A stretch of 64,000 nucleotides of DNA from Siphonodentalium dalli (Eukaryota; Mollusca; Scaphopoda; Gadilida; Siphonodentaliidae): positions 120,439,030 through 120,503,029 of the forward strand of contig CP136067.1 in assembly GCA_032622095.1 (NCBI GenBank), written 5' to 3'. Below are positions 21,701 through 28,630 of this stretch, piece after piece. Under the pieces are notes generated by a model that ran no database searches, was not told the DNA's origin, and was given only the letters and a program-made list of their open reading frames with translations. The position numbers were made by a program, and so were the translations under genes. The stretch's first letter is position 1, and the number at the start of each line of letters is the position of its first letter.

Positions 21701-22321
21701 TGATTTTAGAGTTATCCATCTTCATCCGTAATTTGGTCCGAGACCGTCAGCTCTCGATAGTGAAAAATAATATATTTCAAAAATTGATATCTAATAACTC
21801 TTGAGCTTTGATAGGTGGGTTCCTCGACACAAACCAAATATTTTTTGCCCCCCCCCCCCCCCCCGAATCCAAATAAATGGTAATTGAGGGGCACTAATGT
21901 GACTATGCACCTTTAACTTAGACTGGGTATCGGAGACTCGAGAATATTTTGAATGGCCAATGATCCCAGGAAATGCAAGGAATAGTCATATTATTTTGAA
22001 AAAGGAATAAGTACCTTTGCAATGATGGTATTTTGTTATTATTTTAAAGGCGTCAGGTCACAACAAATCAAGGAGTATAACAATGAATATAACCTCATAT
22101 TATATGTTTCTGCTCCGAGTTCTGAACCAAGGCCCTGGAGTGAGCCATCAAAATCTGCCGCTAGCCCACCATCAATGTCCCATGAGTTAGCGGCTCCAAC
22201 GGTACCACCGAGTTCCGGGTGAGCTTCGATGAGCCCGTGGTCGGGAGACATTTTGGTACGCTTTGTTGTGCCGCTGTCATCTTCCCAGTTAAAACAGGAC
22301 ATCTGGCTTAACCAATTGTCT
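3703..22321 (-). CDS. TFCP2: CP2/LSF-family transcription factor gene, eleven exons (3' end missing)
   Basis: This is a sequence-specific nuclear transcription factor of the grainyhead/CP2 superfamily, LSF branch. Exons, 5' to 3' on the minus strand: 22321-22094, 19593-19552, 17584-17508, 16771-16707, 14070-13965, 12093-11840, 11274-11206, 6935-6894, 6307-6180, 5332-5200, 3796-3703. All junctions are AG/GT and all phases match. About 406 codons are visible from the ATG at 22302. Residues about 1-84 are the N-terminal region with a [20 protein letters not shown] motif. About 85-290 is the CP2 DNA-binding domain ([34 protein letters not shown]). About 290-375 is a Ser/Pro-rich linker, and the SAM-like domain starts at about 376. 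That domain points to LSF rather than Grainyhead. An acceptor just upstream of the ATG implies an unseen 5' exon. The symbol is given for the family, as invertebrates may have one co-orthologue of TFCP2/UBP1/TFCP2L1. Confidence 0.88.
3829..3935. mobile_element. T3 MITE, left fragment
   Basis: The sequence 'aacactttcatgacacggcc ... cagcattaaatatcctgggc' followed by a degenerate hairpin arm (tctcttatatatgcaag) matches the left part of T3 elements such as 5373-5611. The right half is missing. It lies about 30 bp upstream of the exon 11 acceptor, in the intron. Confidence 0.6.
3940..4120 (+). pseudogene. Possible reverse-transcriptase fragment, decayed
   Basis: The plus strand reads [17 protein letters not shown], resembling the 'YIDDixFIWxG' catalytic block of Penelope/DIRS-type reverse transcriptases with the second Asp replaced. 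A related but more decayed segment lies at about 55390-55490 (shared 'ggtctattattcatctg'-like wording). No flanking motifs are visible, so the call is weak. Confidence 0.35.
4302..4394 (+). repeat. 31-bp polypurine tandem repeat, three copies
   Basis: The unit starts 'aaaggtagaggaggtgggag' and is repeated at 4302, 4333 and 4364 (period 31). It is almost pure purine on the plus strand. It lies in an intron of the TFCP2-like gene. Confidence 0.85.
5200..5332 (-). CDS. TFCP2: TFCP2-like exon 10 (linker)
   Basis: The 133-bp exon bounded by ATCAACAG and CAG|GTAATA encodes [18 protein letters not shown] and then [15 protein letters not shown] and a Ser/Pro tail ending SSHLQ. The first base completes a codon with exon 9, and it ends in phase 0 as the SAM exon requires. 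The low-complexity linker is typical of the region between the DNA-binding and SAM-like domains. Confidence 0.7.
5373..5611. mobile_element. Double-hairpin MITE, family T3
   Basis: The element starts CCCTTTCATAACG, ends CACGGAAGGG, and is followed by TTAA (5612-5615); the left site is diverged to ATAA. It contains two copies of the TTATATATGCGAGGCTCCC-type hairpin (about 5420-5470 and 5511-5572). The hairpin arms are the same as in T1, but the outer sequences ('attaaagatcctgtgcc', 'gggttttcgcaaaatttcag') are T3-specific. Confidence 0.75.
6180..6307 (-). CDS. TFCP2: TFCP2-like exon 9 (linker)
   Basis: The 128-bp exon from TTTTTAG to a GTTAGT donor encodes a Pro/Ser/Thr-rich linker starting [20 protein letters not shown]. 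The sequence is not conserved enough to identify on its own. It is included because strand, splice sites and phase (0 in, 2 out) fit both neighbours. Confidence 0.68.
6894..6935 (-). CDS. TFCP2: TFCP2-like exon 8 (micro-exon)
   Basis: The 42-bp exon between TTTCCAG and GTGAGTA encodes [14 protein letters not shown], matching the 'YQPSY..T.LTE' motif that ends the CP2 domain. It is phase 0 on both sides. It is separated from exon 7 by an intron of about 4.3 kb that holds a 3-kb hAT-like element and an H2 MITE. Confidence 0.85.
8031..8310 (+). repeat. Dispersed repeat T7 (copy inside the hAT-like element)
   Basis: The segment starts 'gttaaagacacgggcggcgt' and continues 'ggcggtgggtat', 'gacagactttgt', 'cataaacagtatgttattgt' and 'gtaaacaaaagca', ending in an AAAGAGCG dimer. 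It aligns over about 270 bp with 45187-45478. The termini are not defined. Confidence 0.6.
8252..8303 (+). repeat. 42-bp dimer motif, copy A
   Basis: AAAGAGCGTT occurs at 8252-8261 and 8294-8303, exactly 42 bp apart. TTCCTGATATGG precedes the second core and GGATATGG precedes the first. It lies at the end of the T7 repeat. Confidence 0.75.
8355..8525 (-). pseudogene. Reverse-transcriptase fragment (non-LTR type)
   Basis: The minus strand reads [20 protein letters not shown] followed by [23 protein letters not shown] sequence. This fits the thumb region of LINE reverse transcriptases ('L..YAEAW.L.VN..K...F', '.LE.V.EFTYLG'). A homopolymer C tract at 8347-8356 breaks the 3' side. The 5' side is preceded by 'tttattttcag', which resembles a splice acceptor. 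It is a short, dead fragment. Confidence 0.65.
8610..8661 (-). repeat. 42-bp dimer motif, copy B (inverted)
   Basis: The cores on the minus strand are at 8661-8652 and 8619-8610, 42 bp apart, with TTCCTGGTATGG between. It faces copy A, with the RT fragment between them. Confidence 0.75.
9064..9180 (-). mobile_element. 5'-truncated LINE tail, (AGGAT)n family
   Basis: The sequence 'ataggataggataggataat' followed by 'tttatttacaatacacatat' matches the 3' end of the intact element at 60778-60850 (same microsatellite tail, same orientation, and a shared 'gggggtg' block about 100 bp in). It is a severely truncated copy. The boundary away from the tail is approximate. Confidence 0.7.
10217..11200. 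mobile_element. H2 hairpin MITE copy A, interrupted
   Basis: The right end (11084-11200) contains a hairpin with arms GCAGAATGAGGTCCCCAGAG / complement, then 'gcaccatattttgaagcctgcatag'. The left part has 'ggcctcaaat' (10220) and a hairpin arm at 10340-10385. The spacer at 10950-11080 matches copy B (12872-13290). An inverted-repeat element (10432-10858) interrupts it. The right terminus lies directly beside the exon 7 donor of the TFCP2-like gene. Confidence 0.65.
10432..10858. mobile_element. Inverted-repeat element inside H2 copy A
   Basis: Arms of about 48 bp begin TTGATGCTGTTTTGGACCGA and end with the complement GGTCCAAAACAGCATCAA (10841-10858), with a few mismatches. The interior of about 330 bp shows no coding potential. 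No clear target duplication was seen. A degenerate repeat of the terminus (agctgttttgtaccgag) follows at 10874-10890. Confidence 0.6.
11206..11274 (-). CDS. TFCP2: TFCP2-like exon 7
   Basis: The 69-bp phase-0 exon encodes [20 protein letters not shown] then SDK and follows directly on the KVFK of exon 6. The acceptor is CTTTTTAAG and the donor AAG|GTATG. A hairpin MITE of the H2 family begins 5 bp into the following intron, so the donor is embedded against transposon sequence. Confidence 0.9.
11840..12093 (-). CDS. TFCP2: TFCP2-like exon 6 (core CP2 domain)
   Basis: The 254-bp exon lies between a polypyrimidine tract plus CCAG and the donor AAG|GTAAGT. It encodes 84 complete codons including [40 protein letters not shown] and ASCQVKVFK. 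This is the most conserved part of the LSF DNA-binding domain and the anchor of the gene call. Confidence 0.92.
12383..12514 (+). repeat. 11-bp minisatellite, 12 copies
   Basis: ATGTAAACATT is repeated exactly twelve times (132 bp) without visible variation, indicating recent expansion. It lies in an intron of the TFCP2-like gene. Confidence 0.92.
12872..13290. mobile_element. H2 double-hairpin MITE, copy B
   Basis: The outer repeats 'gactcaggcctcaaactatggtg' (left) and 'gcaccatattttggggcctg' with 'catagactc' (right) are imperfect inverted copies. Just inside each is a GCAGAATGAGGT-armed hairpin (12909-12972 and 13186-13251). The spacer holds 'tatgtattgtgtcg...ggatatagagaaa', shared with copy A. 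Confidence 0.7.
13965..14070 (-). CDS. TFCP2: TFCP2-like exon 5
   Basis: The 106-bp exon runs from CTTTCAG to GTAATT. It encodes [20 protein letters not shown] then [15 protein letters not shown]. It matches the 'VVFHDRRLQY...GW.WNRPGDR.LD' segment of the CP2 domain, but the usually invariant WNRPG is replaced by LTRLG. Exons on both sides are well conserved. The terminal G joins AT of the next exon to give Asp. Confidence 0.82.
14123..14309. mobile_element. Tc1/mariner-like palindromic MITE
   Basis: The termini are CAGTAATGCCCTAAGTAATC (14123) and the complement ending GGGCATTACTG (14309), flanked by TA on both sides. The whole 187-bp unit is a palindrome centred near 14213. CAGT termini with TA sites indicate a Tc1/mariner-type MITE. 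Half of another copy is at 22868-22967. Confidence 0.85.
14469..14735 (+). repeat. 82-bp tandem duplication split by a LINE tail
   Basis: The block starting 'cataaacttcgcagagtgga' occurs at about 14469 and 14551. The second copy is interrupted after 'aaaagtgtt' by the LINE tail (14608-14705) and resumes as 'tttatacatcgcattgtaaa'. The intact first copy shows what the site looked like before insertion. Confidence 0.75.
14608..14705 (-). mobile_element. 5'-truncated LINE tail, (AGGAT)n family
   Basis: The sequence 'aggataggataggataggat' then 'aattttatttacaatataca' matches the 3' end of the LINE at the right edge. It inserted into the second copy of an 82-bp duplication, leaving a short TGTT repeat on each side. 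Confidence 0.7.
14744..14885. repeat. 142-bp near-perfect palindrome
   Basis: The arms run AATATACGCATAGTGTTTCT inward to GTGTAAATCG/CGATTTACAC, with a loop of about 12 bp (tctctgaagctc). No terminal motif or target duplication is obvious. It is probably a foldback MITE; no known family is recognised. Confidence 0.75.
15286..16336. repeat. Long inverted repeat with arms of about 135 bp
   Basis: The left arm 15286-15421 ('catgaaatgtcccagccatt ... accgtaggta') and right arm 16199-16336 ('tacctacggta ... aatggctgggacatttcatg') are diverged inverted copies. In addition 'atcttggacactgaact' is present in direct orientation at 15212 and 16121. A minus-strand ORF over the left arm has no recognisable family. 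Nature unknown. Confidence 0.6.
15865..15952 (+). mobile_element. Chimeric MITE fragment: T2 end fused to half a hairpin module
   Basis: Positions 15865-15908 match the T2 left end (TTAACCCTTTGAGTGCCAGG, 'tttttgtagcaacccatat'). They run straight into CCCTGTGCCAATGCATTCTC and half of the T1-type hairpin, up to 'tcgaccatagg'. In T2 (559-765) nothing like the hairpin is present, so this is a junction of two families. Confidence 0.6.
16466..16639. mobile_element. T3 MITE, partial, inverted
   Basis: It ends '...cagctcccatcatgaaaggg' next to TTAA (16640-16643), which is the T3 left terminus read in reverse. It holds one full hairpin (16528-16592) and half of a second. It lies just downstream of exon 4 in the intron. 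Confidence 0.7.
16707..16771 (-). CDS. TFCP2: TFCP2-like exon 4
   Basis: The acceptor is TTTCTTACAG and the donor chosen is CAT|GTAATG. It encodes [20 protein letters not shown] followed by VH. A donor two codons earlier (TAT|GTACAT) is also in phase; the longer form was chosen because it keeps the spacing to the next exon's SIVKV as in relatives and has the better donor. Confidence 0.82.
17508..17584 (-). CDS. TFCP2: TFCP2-like exon 3 (start of CP2 domain)
   Basis: The 77-bp exon is bounded by CATCCAG and GTACCTC. It encodes [19 protein letters not shown] then LTYLNQG, the hallmark opening of the CP2 DNA-binding domain, nearly unchanged from vertebrate relatives. One base at its start completes Glu with exon 2, and one base at its end begins Gly with exon 4. 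Confidence 0.88.
17878..17938. mobile_element. T3 MITE right end (first unit of a tandem chain)
   Basis: Half a hairpin arm (gagaatgcattggca) then 'ttctcaaaatttcaggaagt' and CATGAAAGGG precede TTAA at 17939-17942. Only the right end is present. It is followed after 10 bp by the next T3 unit. Confidence 0.65.
17953..19259. mobile_element. T3 MITE (second unit), carrying an inserted element
   Basis: The left side begins after TTAA (17949-17952) with 'ccccgagattcgacgggagc' and enters the hairpin at 18001. It is then interrupted by 18070-19107 and resumes with the second hairpin (19145-19212) and the 'ttcgcaaaagttcagg ... atgaaaggg' right end before TTAA at 19260-19263. Without the insert it would be a normal T3 element of about 260 bp. 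Confidence 0.65.
18070..19107. mobile_element. 1038-bp TIR element inserted in a T3 hairpin
   Basis: The termini CAGTCCTTCGA (18070) and TCGAAGGACTG (19097-19107) are flanked by the 6-bp direct repeat GAATGC (18064-18069 and 19108-19113). That sequence belongs to the T3 hairpin arm, so the pre-insertion site can be read. The interior has a minus-strand ORF (19081-18845) and a separate acidic Ser/Asp stretch (about 18435-18330) that I cannot assign. The 6-bp site does not settle the superfamily. Confidence 0.7.
19274..19528. mobile_element. T3 MITE (third unit)
   Basis: It lies between TTAA at 19270-19273 and 19529-19532, with two hairpins (19325-19391 and 19423-19484) and the 'gcattaaagatcctgtg' and 'catggaaggg' ends. 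It sits head-to-tail with the previous unit, separated by 'ggcaat', and ends 19 bp from the exon 2 donor. Confidence 0.7.
19552..19593 (-). CDS. TFCP2: TFCP2-like exon 2
   Basis: A 42-bp exon between TTACAG and GTAAGTG encodes [15 protein letters not shown], matching the 'LALPxFKQEE' stretch that follows the N-terminal motif in CP2 proteins. Phase is 1 in and 2 out, consistent with both neighbours. A T3 MITE ends 19 bp beyond the donor. Vertebrate relatives have more residues between this point and FQY, so another small exon could be missing. Confidence 0.75.
19619..19689 (+). repeat. 10-bp minisatellite, about seven copies
   Basis: Imperfect repeats of TTATGTAGTA. They lie about 25 bp upstream of the exon 2 acceptor on the gene strand. 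Confidence 0.75.
19847..20177. mobile_element. T6 dispersed TTAA element
   Basis: It starts 'agacatattatgg' after TTAA (19843-19846) and ends '...catcact' before TTAA (20178-20181). Shared internal blocks with 44673-45039 and 46449-46811 include 'gtcaactggaggaat', 'aaatatttac' and 'tcggcgataaactaa'. The inverted repeat is very short (AGxxA). TTAA sites suggest a piggyBac-like non-autonomous element. Confidence 0.7.
20212..20604. mobile_element. Double-hairpin TTAA MITE, family T1 (copy 2)
   Basis: Same orientation and nearly the same sequence as 885-1264. The left flank is ATAA (decayed TTAA) and the right flank TTAA at 20605-20608. Hairpins lie at about 20231-20304 and 20389-20457. Confidence 0.82.
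21003..21386. mobile_element. Double-hairpin TTAA MITE, family T1 (copy 3, inverted)
   Basis: A reverse-oriented copy flanked by TTAA at 20999-21002 and 21387-21390. Together with copy 2 it forms an inverted pair 400 bp apart in the first intron seen of the TFCP2-like gene. Hairpins lie at 21153-21220 and 21294-21361. Confidence 0.85.
21519..21912. mobile_element. TTAA MITE, family T4, diverged inverted copy
   Basis: Flanked by TTAA at 21515-21518 and 21913-21916. The interior matches the reverse complement of 30-476 ('tcaaaattgtgga' region, 'aggaacccaccc', 'ttgatatct'). It contains a 17-base C run at 21848-21864. Confidence 0.65.
22094..22321 (-). CDS. TFCP2: TFCP2-like exon 1 of those seen (N-terminus)
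   Basis: The exon is preceded by a good acceptor (ATTTTTCAG at 22330-22322) and ends at AG|GTTATA, a weak donor. The likely start is ATG 22302-22300; the frame is open back to the acceptor (DNWLSQ), so translation could begin in an earlier exon. The 69 codons from ATG are acidic and end in [20 protein letters not shown], the conserved N-terminal motif of LSF-type CP2 proteins. The exon ends in phase 2, and the next exon supplies T to make Ser. Confidence 0.8.
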
Positions 22322-22867
22322 CTGAAAAATAATAAAAGAGGGCCTTTTAATTATTAATAATCACACACCATCTACATTCACACAATTAGCTCCCATAGGA
22401 ATCAGTACATTTCGCCATTGAATTCGAACTCAAAAATAGATTTTCACGCGAGGAACAAATGCATGGGCAATTCATAATTAGTTTATTTTTTAAGACAAAT
22501 CGAAAATCGCCATTATATGACAATAGATCTGGCTGTCATATCGGTCGACAGGCACATCGTTGGCCAAAACAGGCATGTCAGGTCAGACAAAGACGTTACA
22601 AATTATCGCTGGAGAAACCTCATGTTGCGTTAAACTTGAAGGGTTATTTCCACCACGTTTAGGAACAACTGCATTGAAGTAACATTGTGACCGCATTGCG
22701 TTAACACTAGAACCGCATTGATTTTTCAACGCGGTCTAGAGGCGACTCTTAAGGCGGTCAAAGGAAACATTTATTTTGAGAATGTGCAGCTGTAGGGCTA
22801 TTCAATTTCAATGCATCGCGATTCTTTCTTTGTATTGCATTATGCAATACAGAGAAAGCCCCGAGAG

Positions 22868-22967
22868 CTTTCCGATGAATGGCAACAAGCCATATTTCCG
22901 ACTAAATCCTGAAAAGTTACCCATAATTCTTCTGTGGTTAAGCAGTCGATTAATTAGGGCATTACTG
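22868..22967. mobile_element. Half of a Tc1-like palindromic MITE
   Basis: The right arm only of the 14123-14309 family: 'tccgatgaatggcaacaagc' through GGGCATTACTG, followed by TA (22968-22969). The left arm has been replaced by unrelated sequence. Confidence 0.75.
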
Positions 22968-22975
22968 TAGGTATA

Positions 22976-24861
22976 TATACATGTATGGTAGGCCGAGTTA
23001 GGCATCGAATTCTCAGTTAAAATTTCACTGTGGACAAATTAAAGTATGATAAAGACAACTTAGTATGTTATTTTCAGCCCTGCAGGTTTCAAAATAATGT
23101 GTAACCTATTTTTCGTTCGCCTGGTTTGTGCTTAGGCCAGATAAAATAGTACCTTCGTTTCCGGTAACGGAGGGCAAAAAAATAGGGTAGCTTCTTCTTT
23201 TTTTGTCTTTTTTTTTTTTAAATTCCCATAACGCACAAGGTAATAACAGCCCTTAATGTATTGTAGATACAGATATACTATGTAATAATGTATATAGTCT
23301 ATCTAGATATAATATTGTAAAGAACTTGCAAGGCACTTTATTTACTATTCTTTTATTTAAGTTTTTATTTATCATACGGCCTCGCAATAACAGGAGTCAG
23401 ACTGCTCTTTGTACAATTCTCGCATATTGGAGTGGCTATCTTGAATCTTTTGTCTAAGGGAAACTTTCACCACACCACTACCTTCCCCACATTGGACACA
23501 AAAATACTAAGTCAATACCTCTATAAAACTGATATAGACTTTATTTAGTAGTTGAAATTATTATTTACAAATTATAGTCAGGACTATTATATATGATTGA
23601 CTCTTGGTATAATTTAGTACATGCATGAAGAATTAAGTAGTTATTCCATAATAACATGTTGCGTTATAGCATGAGTTCCCTGTATGTGAACAATATTGAC
23701 TTGCTAAAAAAATTCCCACCTCCCTGCACCTTCCCACAAATCATCAATGTTTCATCCAATTTCCATACTGGGGTTACATGCTTCAGTGCCTAACTATCAG
23801 AAAATTTAACAACAGATTGTAGAGAATTTGTATGAAACAATCAATTGCCATCTATGTCCAAAGCCATTTAATTTCTAATAATCAACACCCCCAAACATAT
23901 CAAATTGAGTTAATAAACATATCCCATACCCATCAGTCTAAAACACTTTGGGTTAAAGTTGCCTATTTTCGAGGAATCGTGTTTTTGGATGTTTGTTAGC
24001 CCATTATCCCTGGTTTGGTGTGTTTTGTGAGTGCAATTTTGCAAGTTAATTAGGCTAATGACTCATTGAATTGAAACCAACAACTTAAACTAATAGAAAC
24101 TGGAAGAATAAAGTCAAGTTGGGAGAATGAGATTGGTAATTTTCAGACTGTAAATTGTGAACTTTGGAATTTTTTTATTTTACAAATAAAAAGTTTACTA
24201 GTACGTGGGGCCATCTGGCGAACGGGAGGGAGGGTTAGTGGAAACAAAGGTATTTTTTGTTTATCCCTTAGGTAACCTATATCACAGGTTAGCAGGAGAG
24301 TTGCACAAACTGCTATAATCACTACAACTGGTATTATTAACTACAGATGGGCATCTCATTGAACTACCATAATAAATTTTAATGTCTCATTTTGGGACTT
24401 GATTGAGTAAAAATTAAGGTGAGAATTAGTTATTGCGATACCAGCATTTATAAAACTTTGGCATGACCTGTTTTTCGTTCGAGGCATTTTCATTTTAGAT
24501 AACCTTCAGGCGAACTGAACGTTCATTTGCCTCAAATTTGCAGGCCTGATTTTTATAATTGTCAGCGACGCCCAGGCAATTTAAGAACGTAAGCGACACG
24601 CCCAGTAGTTTCCCATTTCCGTGTTGACTAGACGCTGGTTCTATTATGCCCTGCTTTGTTTGCCACCTTGACTATGTGCAGTGAAGCGACGTAGCTTTAT
24701 AGAGCCAATGTCTAGTAAAATTTTTGCTTGAAATACCTTGAATGCTAATGAGTTTGTCAGAAATGTGAAATAATTCAGAAGATTTTATCAAACATAATTC
24801 TCCACAGTATTTAATCATATCCCGATATGTTTTCAATACCGTAGTCGGTCAATATCGTGAA
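22976..24861. other. Region upstream of the TFCP2-like exons; no gene recognised
   Basis: About 1.9 kb with no ORF or splice-bounded coding segment I can support. A 5' non-coding exon and promoter of the TFCP2-like gene could lie here, because the first exon seen begins with a splice acceptor, but nothing marks their position. Confidence 0.3.
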
Positions 24862-26072
24862 GTGCTAAGCAGACATTGCTATGGAAATGCAAAAGTTATG
24901 GCATAAAAGACAACATCTTGGAATGGATTGAGGATTTTCTATTCAATAGAACAGAGAGTCACCTCTCCAAAGCAACAAGTGTCACATCAGGAGTATCACA
25001 AGGATCTATTATGGGACCATTGCTGTTCCTCGTCTACATCAATGACATTCCAAAAATTGTCAGAGATACACCAAGACTGTCTGCAGATGACTGTTTGCAA
25101 TAGAGAGCAGTTAAATCGATAGAAGATGCCAAAATATTCCAGGAAGACTGTGACAATCTACAGATAAATGGAGTTTAATGCAGACAATGTGAAACAAGAA
25201 GGATAACAAATAAAAGAAAACATCTTGGAAACTCAGTACACCATCCACGGACAACCACTAAGATGTGTAACTTCAGCAAAGTACCTTAGTGTCACCATCC
25301 AGAGTTGGAACGACCATATTTCCAAAACGTGCAAGAAGGCAAACTCCACAACAGCCTGTATTGGGAGGAACCTGACCGACTGCAGTTCCACCATCAAAGG
25401 TTAACTTTTAACTCATATTATTATGCACCCCAGTTATCACCCTGAACATCCTAGATAGCCCTGTGTCACATGCACGGTGCTGTCCGCGAATGTGATGCAG
25501 TACTGTCGCAACAACCTCACTAGTTTTGTTTCAATATCTTAAACTTGTCCAAAATCTCTATTACGGTACAGAATTGTTCAAAACTCAACACAGTCTTGAT
25601 TAAAATGAATACATAAAATATTAAAGTAGGCACCAACCGGCCATCCAAATACCAAATAGTCTGTGTCAAATTGTAAATACGCCATTACATTTATCATTCA
25701 GGGGCAGCAGTAAGACGGCCAGCTAGGTCATGCTGCTCCTGTGCAATAATATACTTTGTTTACTATTTTGTTATTGTATTGTATTTTAATATTATTGTGC
25801 AAATAAAGATCTATCTATCAAAGAGCAGTGCTAGGAAGCTATGACGAGTCCCAACAGTAGAATACTCATCAACAGTATGGAATCCATGTGCACACGAGCG
25901 AAAACATCACACAGATAGAAAAAGTGCAACAGAAAGCAGCCAGAAGGTCAATTACATGTACCGTACAAATACCACAGGAGGATGGTGAAAATCCATGGAC
26001 GGAGATCACTTGAAGACAGATGAAAAGATGCTTCTTTGACAACGTTTTTCAAGTGTATCCAAGGACAATCAT
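24862..26072 (+). pseudogene. Broken non-LTR reverse transcriptase, split by two later insertions
   Basis: The plus-strand fragment begins near CKSYGIKDNILEWIEDFL and includes GVSQGSIMGPLLFLVYINDI and a RLSADDC catalytic block. Frameshifts and stops follow, then KYLSVTIQSWNDHISKTCKK. The ORF is interrupted at 25400-25816, then resumes with EYSSTVWNPC and NITQIEKVQQKAARRS. These are RT palm and C-terminal motifs of Jockey/CR1-like LINEs. It is 5'-truncated, non-functional and older than both insertions. Confidence 0.85.
25400..25816 (+). mobile_element. Truncated LINE 3' end (ATCT tail) inside the RT pseudogene
   Basis: A 417-bp insert ends 'gcaaataaagatctatct', a LINE-style tail, and is flanked by the 7-bp direct repeat ATCAAAG (25393-25399 and 25817-25823). 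Reading across the pre-insertion site restores a continuous RT C-terminal stretch (IKEQC...EA) apart from one existing stop. No coding sequence of its own. Confidence 0.8.
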
Positions 26073-26080
26073 GAAACTAT

Positions 26081-27230
26081 TAGTGATGAGCCGATGATCG
26101 GAAACGACAATCGGATTCGGCCGATTGTGGCCCATCGGATGACAATCGGTACTCGGGTTTCAACATCGGCATTTCTGATTGTCTAAATAATAATCAGGTG
26201 CTTGTTTTTCTTCAATAAACTGTGTTAAATATAACAATGTTTTGTTAAATAAATGACCAGTAAACATTGGAAAGTGTAACCAAACACAAATTTGATGATA
26301 TACAGCCAGGTCCTGATTAACACAGGTATAAACCCCCGAAAGAACATGTCACCCGACACATAATTTTACGCAGTTCACTGCATTCACCACGCTTCAGTTA
26401 TTATATATCGAATGATTTAAATAATTATGTAAAATAGCCCGACGAGACCCATTATATAGTGTAGTGTGTTTACAACATCTCCATTGTTCACCAATTAACC
26501 AGTATTCAAACTGATAATCAGGTCAGCCAGTGACCTCAATGACCTCTTATCTATAAGCCGACATAAAAAATCTGTAGACAGTAAACAAGTGTTGCGTCAT
26601 GCCCCGTTTCCTTGGTATTTTCTCTACAGTTGAGTTCAGGATAATGTGGTATAACATCAAAATCCCTTCCTCAGACGGAGGTCTCATGTATTATTCTTGT
26701 ATTTTATTAATTGGATAGGGATAAATACACTGGTAACAATTATTAATATTATAATTGTTTTTATTTGTAATTAAACATTACGTTCTTGTTTGGATGTGAA
26801 CGGTCATGCACTCTTCTGATTTGTCATTGCGGCGAATGCCAAAACTCACCACTGTCTGCAATTGTAGCCAGAATTCAGACCCCCTATTGACTTACAGAAC
26901 TTTGTATATGGCACATGCACATTTTGAGGGGAAATACTGGGTCAACAAGTAGCGACTTATAGACATAATTATACGGTAAATTGAGCATAATTTAACATGT
27001 GTATCGGTTGTCAGGACGCAGAAATTCGTTCACATGTCCACCCATACCTACCTGTATACTTACCCAAATGGTATATTACTGATGTTGTTGCTTCCAAATT
27101 GAAGTACAGTATATAACACATATAACATATTTTGGTATAATTATTACAATAATCGGTATCGGCACCTGAATTGTGATCTCAAATAATCGGCAATCGGCCA
27201 AGGCTCTATTTGGCAATCGGCTCAACACTA
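26081..27230. mobile_element. hAT-like non-autonomous transposon, 1150 bp
   Basis: The termini TAGTGATGAGCCGAT (26081) and, at the right, ATTTGGCAATCGGCTCAACACTA (complement TAGTGTTGAGCCGAT) are flanked by a perfect 8-bp duplication GAAACTAT (26073-26080 and 27231-27238). The pentamer ATCGG recurs close to both ends, as expected for subterminal transposase sites. No transposase ORF. Around 26880-26985 a segment resembles a pogo/Tigger right end ('agcgacttatagacataatt'). Confidence 0.88.
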
Positions 27231-27508
27231 GAAACTATCAACTCCACTTGTAAAGAATTGTAGCTGAATTTAGCTAGGATAGCTGTTATATACTTTTGTA
27301 GATGAATTTTCACATTTCCCAGACCTGATGTAGAGCTGTCCATCATCCTGGAGTGATAATTATCAGGTTAATCAAATTAAGTTTGAATCGCGATGGAAAA
27401 TCTTGATCAATGACAATCACAATGTGCATCAAATTGTGAACTCTGAGCATCGCTGCAACGTCAAATGGAGGTTAATATTTTGATTTTTTAATGTAATTAG
27501 GGAGCTGT

Positions 27509-27592
27509 GCACAATGGCTGACTGGTTAGCGTGTTCGACTACTGGCTTGACGTTTCACTTGGACCCCGGATTGATTCACCTCGATCCTCAAC
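27509..27592 (+). repeat. tRNA-derived SINE head, interrupted
   Basis: 'atggctgactggttagcgtg' fits a pol III box A, and 'ggattgattcacc' about 45 bp later is a degenerate box B. It has the layout of a tRNA-like SINE head with extra bases between the boxes. It is cut at CCTCAAC by the next element and appears to resume at 29108 (acaaaaacaaaagt). Confidence 0.5.
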
Positions 27593-28335
27593 CAGGGTTT
27601 CCGCCAGGGGGGAATTAATGAGTCCGTATTGGGGAAACACATAACGCGACAAGACGACCATGGTTCGTCCTGTCGGGCGAAAATTTTGTTTTTGACACTG
27701 AAAAGAAGCCATTTCCTTGCACCTGAGTGTCCCACAATGCAATCCAAAGCTACGTATATTATGCAAGTCGATCATTTCCGTGGGTGCATTAATTCTGTTG
27801 ATGGTATTCAAATAGTTAGTCATTTAATTACGTACGTAAGACTGCCGTCTGATTGAAGACTATATAAATGAACGAGCTACGAGTTTAATACAGTGTTTAC
27901 AAATTTATAACTTACAATAAGATTCCAACAGGTATATATAATGAATCTAAACACTAAAAAGCATCTACGCATTGACCAATAATACCTAGCAAGGAGAATT
28001 GAATAAAGTATTTCTTAGAATGCTCTGTCAATCGTAAAACTATTTGTGCGCGGTGACGTCATACTGCAGGGTTTGTCTGCAGGAGATATTTATAGCGGCG
28101 AAATACGAATGGTAGCAAAATCTTTCACCCGGAACGCGTAGCTTGTTCAATAGTCTGTATTAGTCCAACAACTGATGACCGCAGCTATAGAACATAGTTT
28201 TAGCCAACGTATTATAAAATATAATTGAGTTTTTGGCGGGAAATGTGAACATGTGCTTCGTTGATTATTGTGCTTGGGGACCCAGGCGGGACAACAAAAC
28301 TATTATTGACCTTACTTTGACTTTATCTCCATATT

Positions 28336-28357
28336 GGGGGGGGGGGGGGGGGGGGGG
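28336..28357 (+). repeat. Homopolymer run of 22 G
   Basis: An uninterrupted G tract, prone to length change and to assembly or sequencing error. Confidence 0.9.
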
Positions 28358-28630
28358 TATGTGTTCGTGTTTATCCTCCATGCATGTAATATGGCTCAAA
28401 TGAATGGTGTTCTCATGCACTATGAATTCCCGCTATAAAGACTGATTTGGGACAGGTTCTGTGTTATTGTGAAATAAATCACTTTGGGATTTTGTTAAGT
28501 ATGCATGGCAATATACGCATAATAATCAACACACGTAGAGAATCACATGTATTTTTCAGGAACTTCGCTTACTGGTACATCGAACTCAAAAACAAATGGT
28601 AATACAGCAATAAGATAAATGATCAACATT

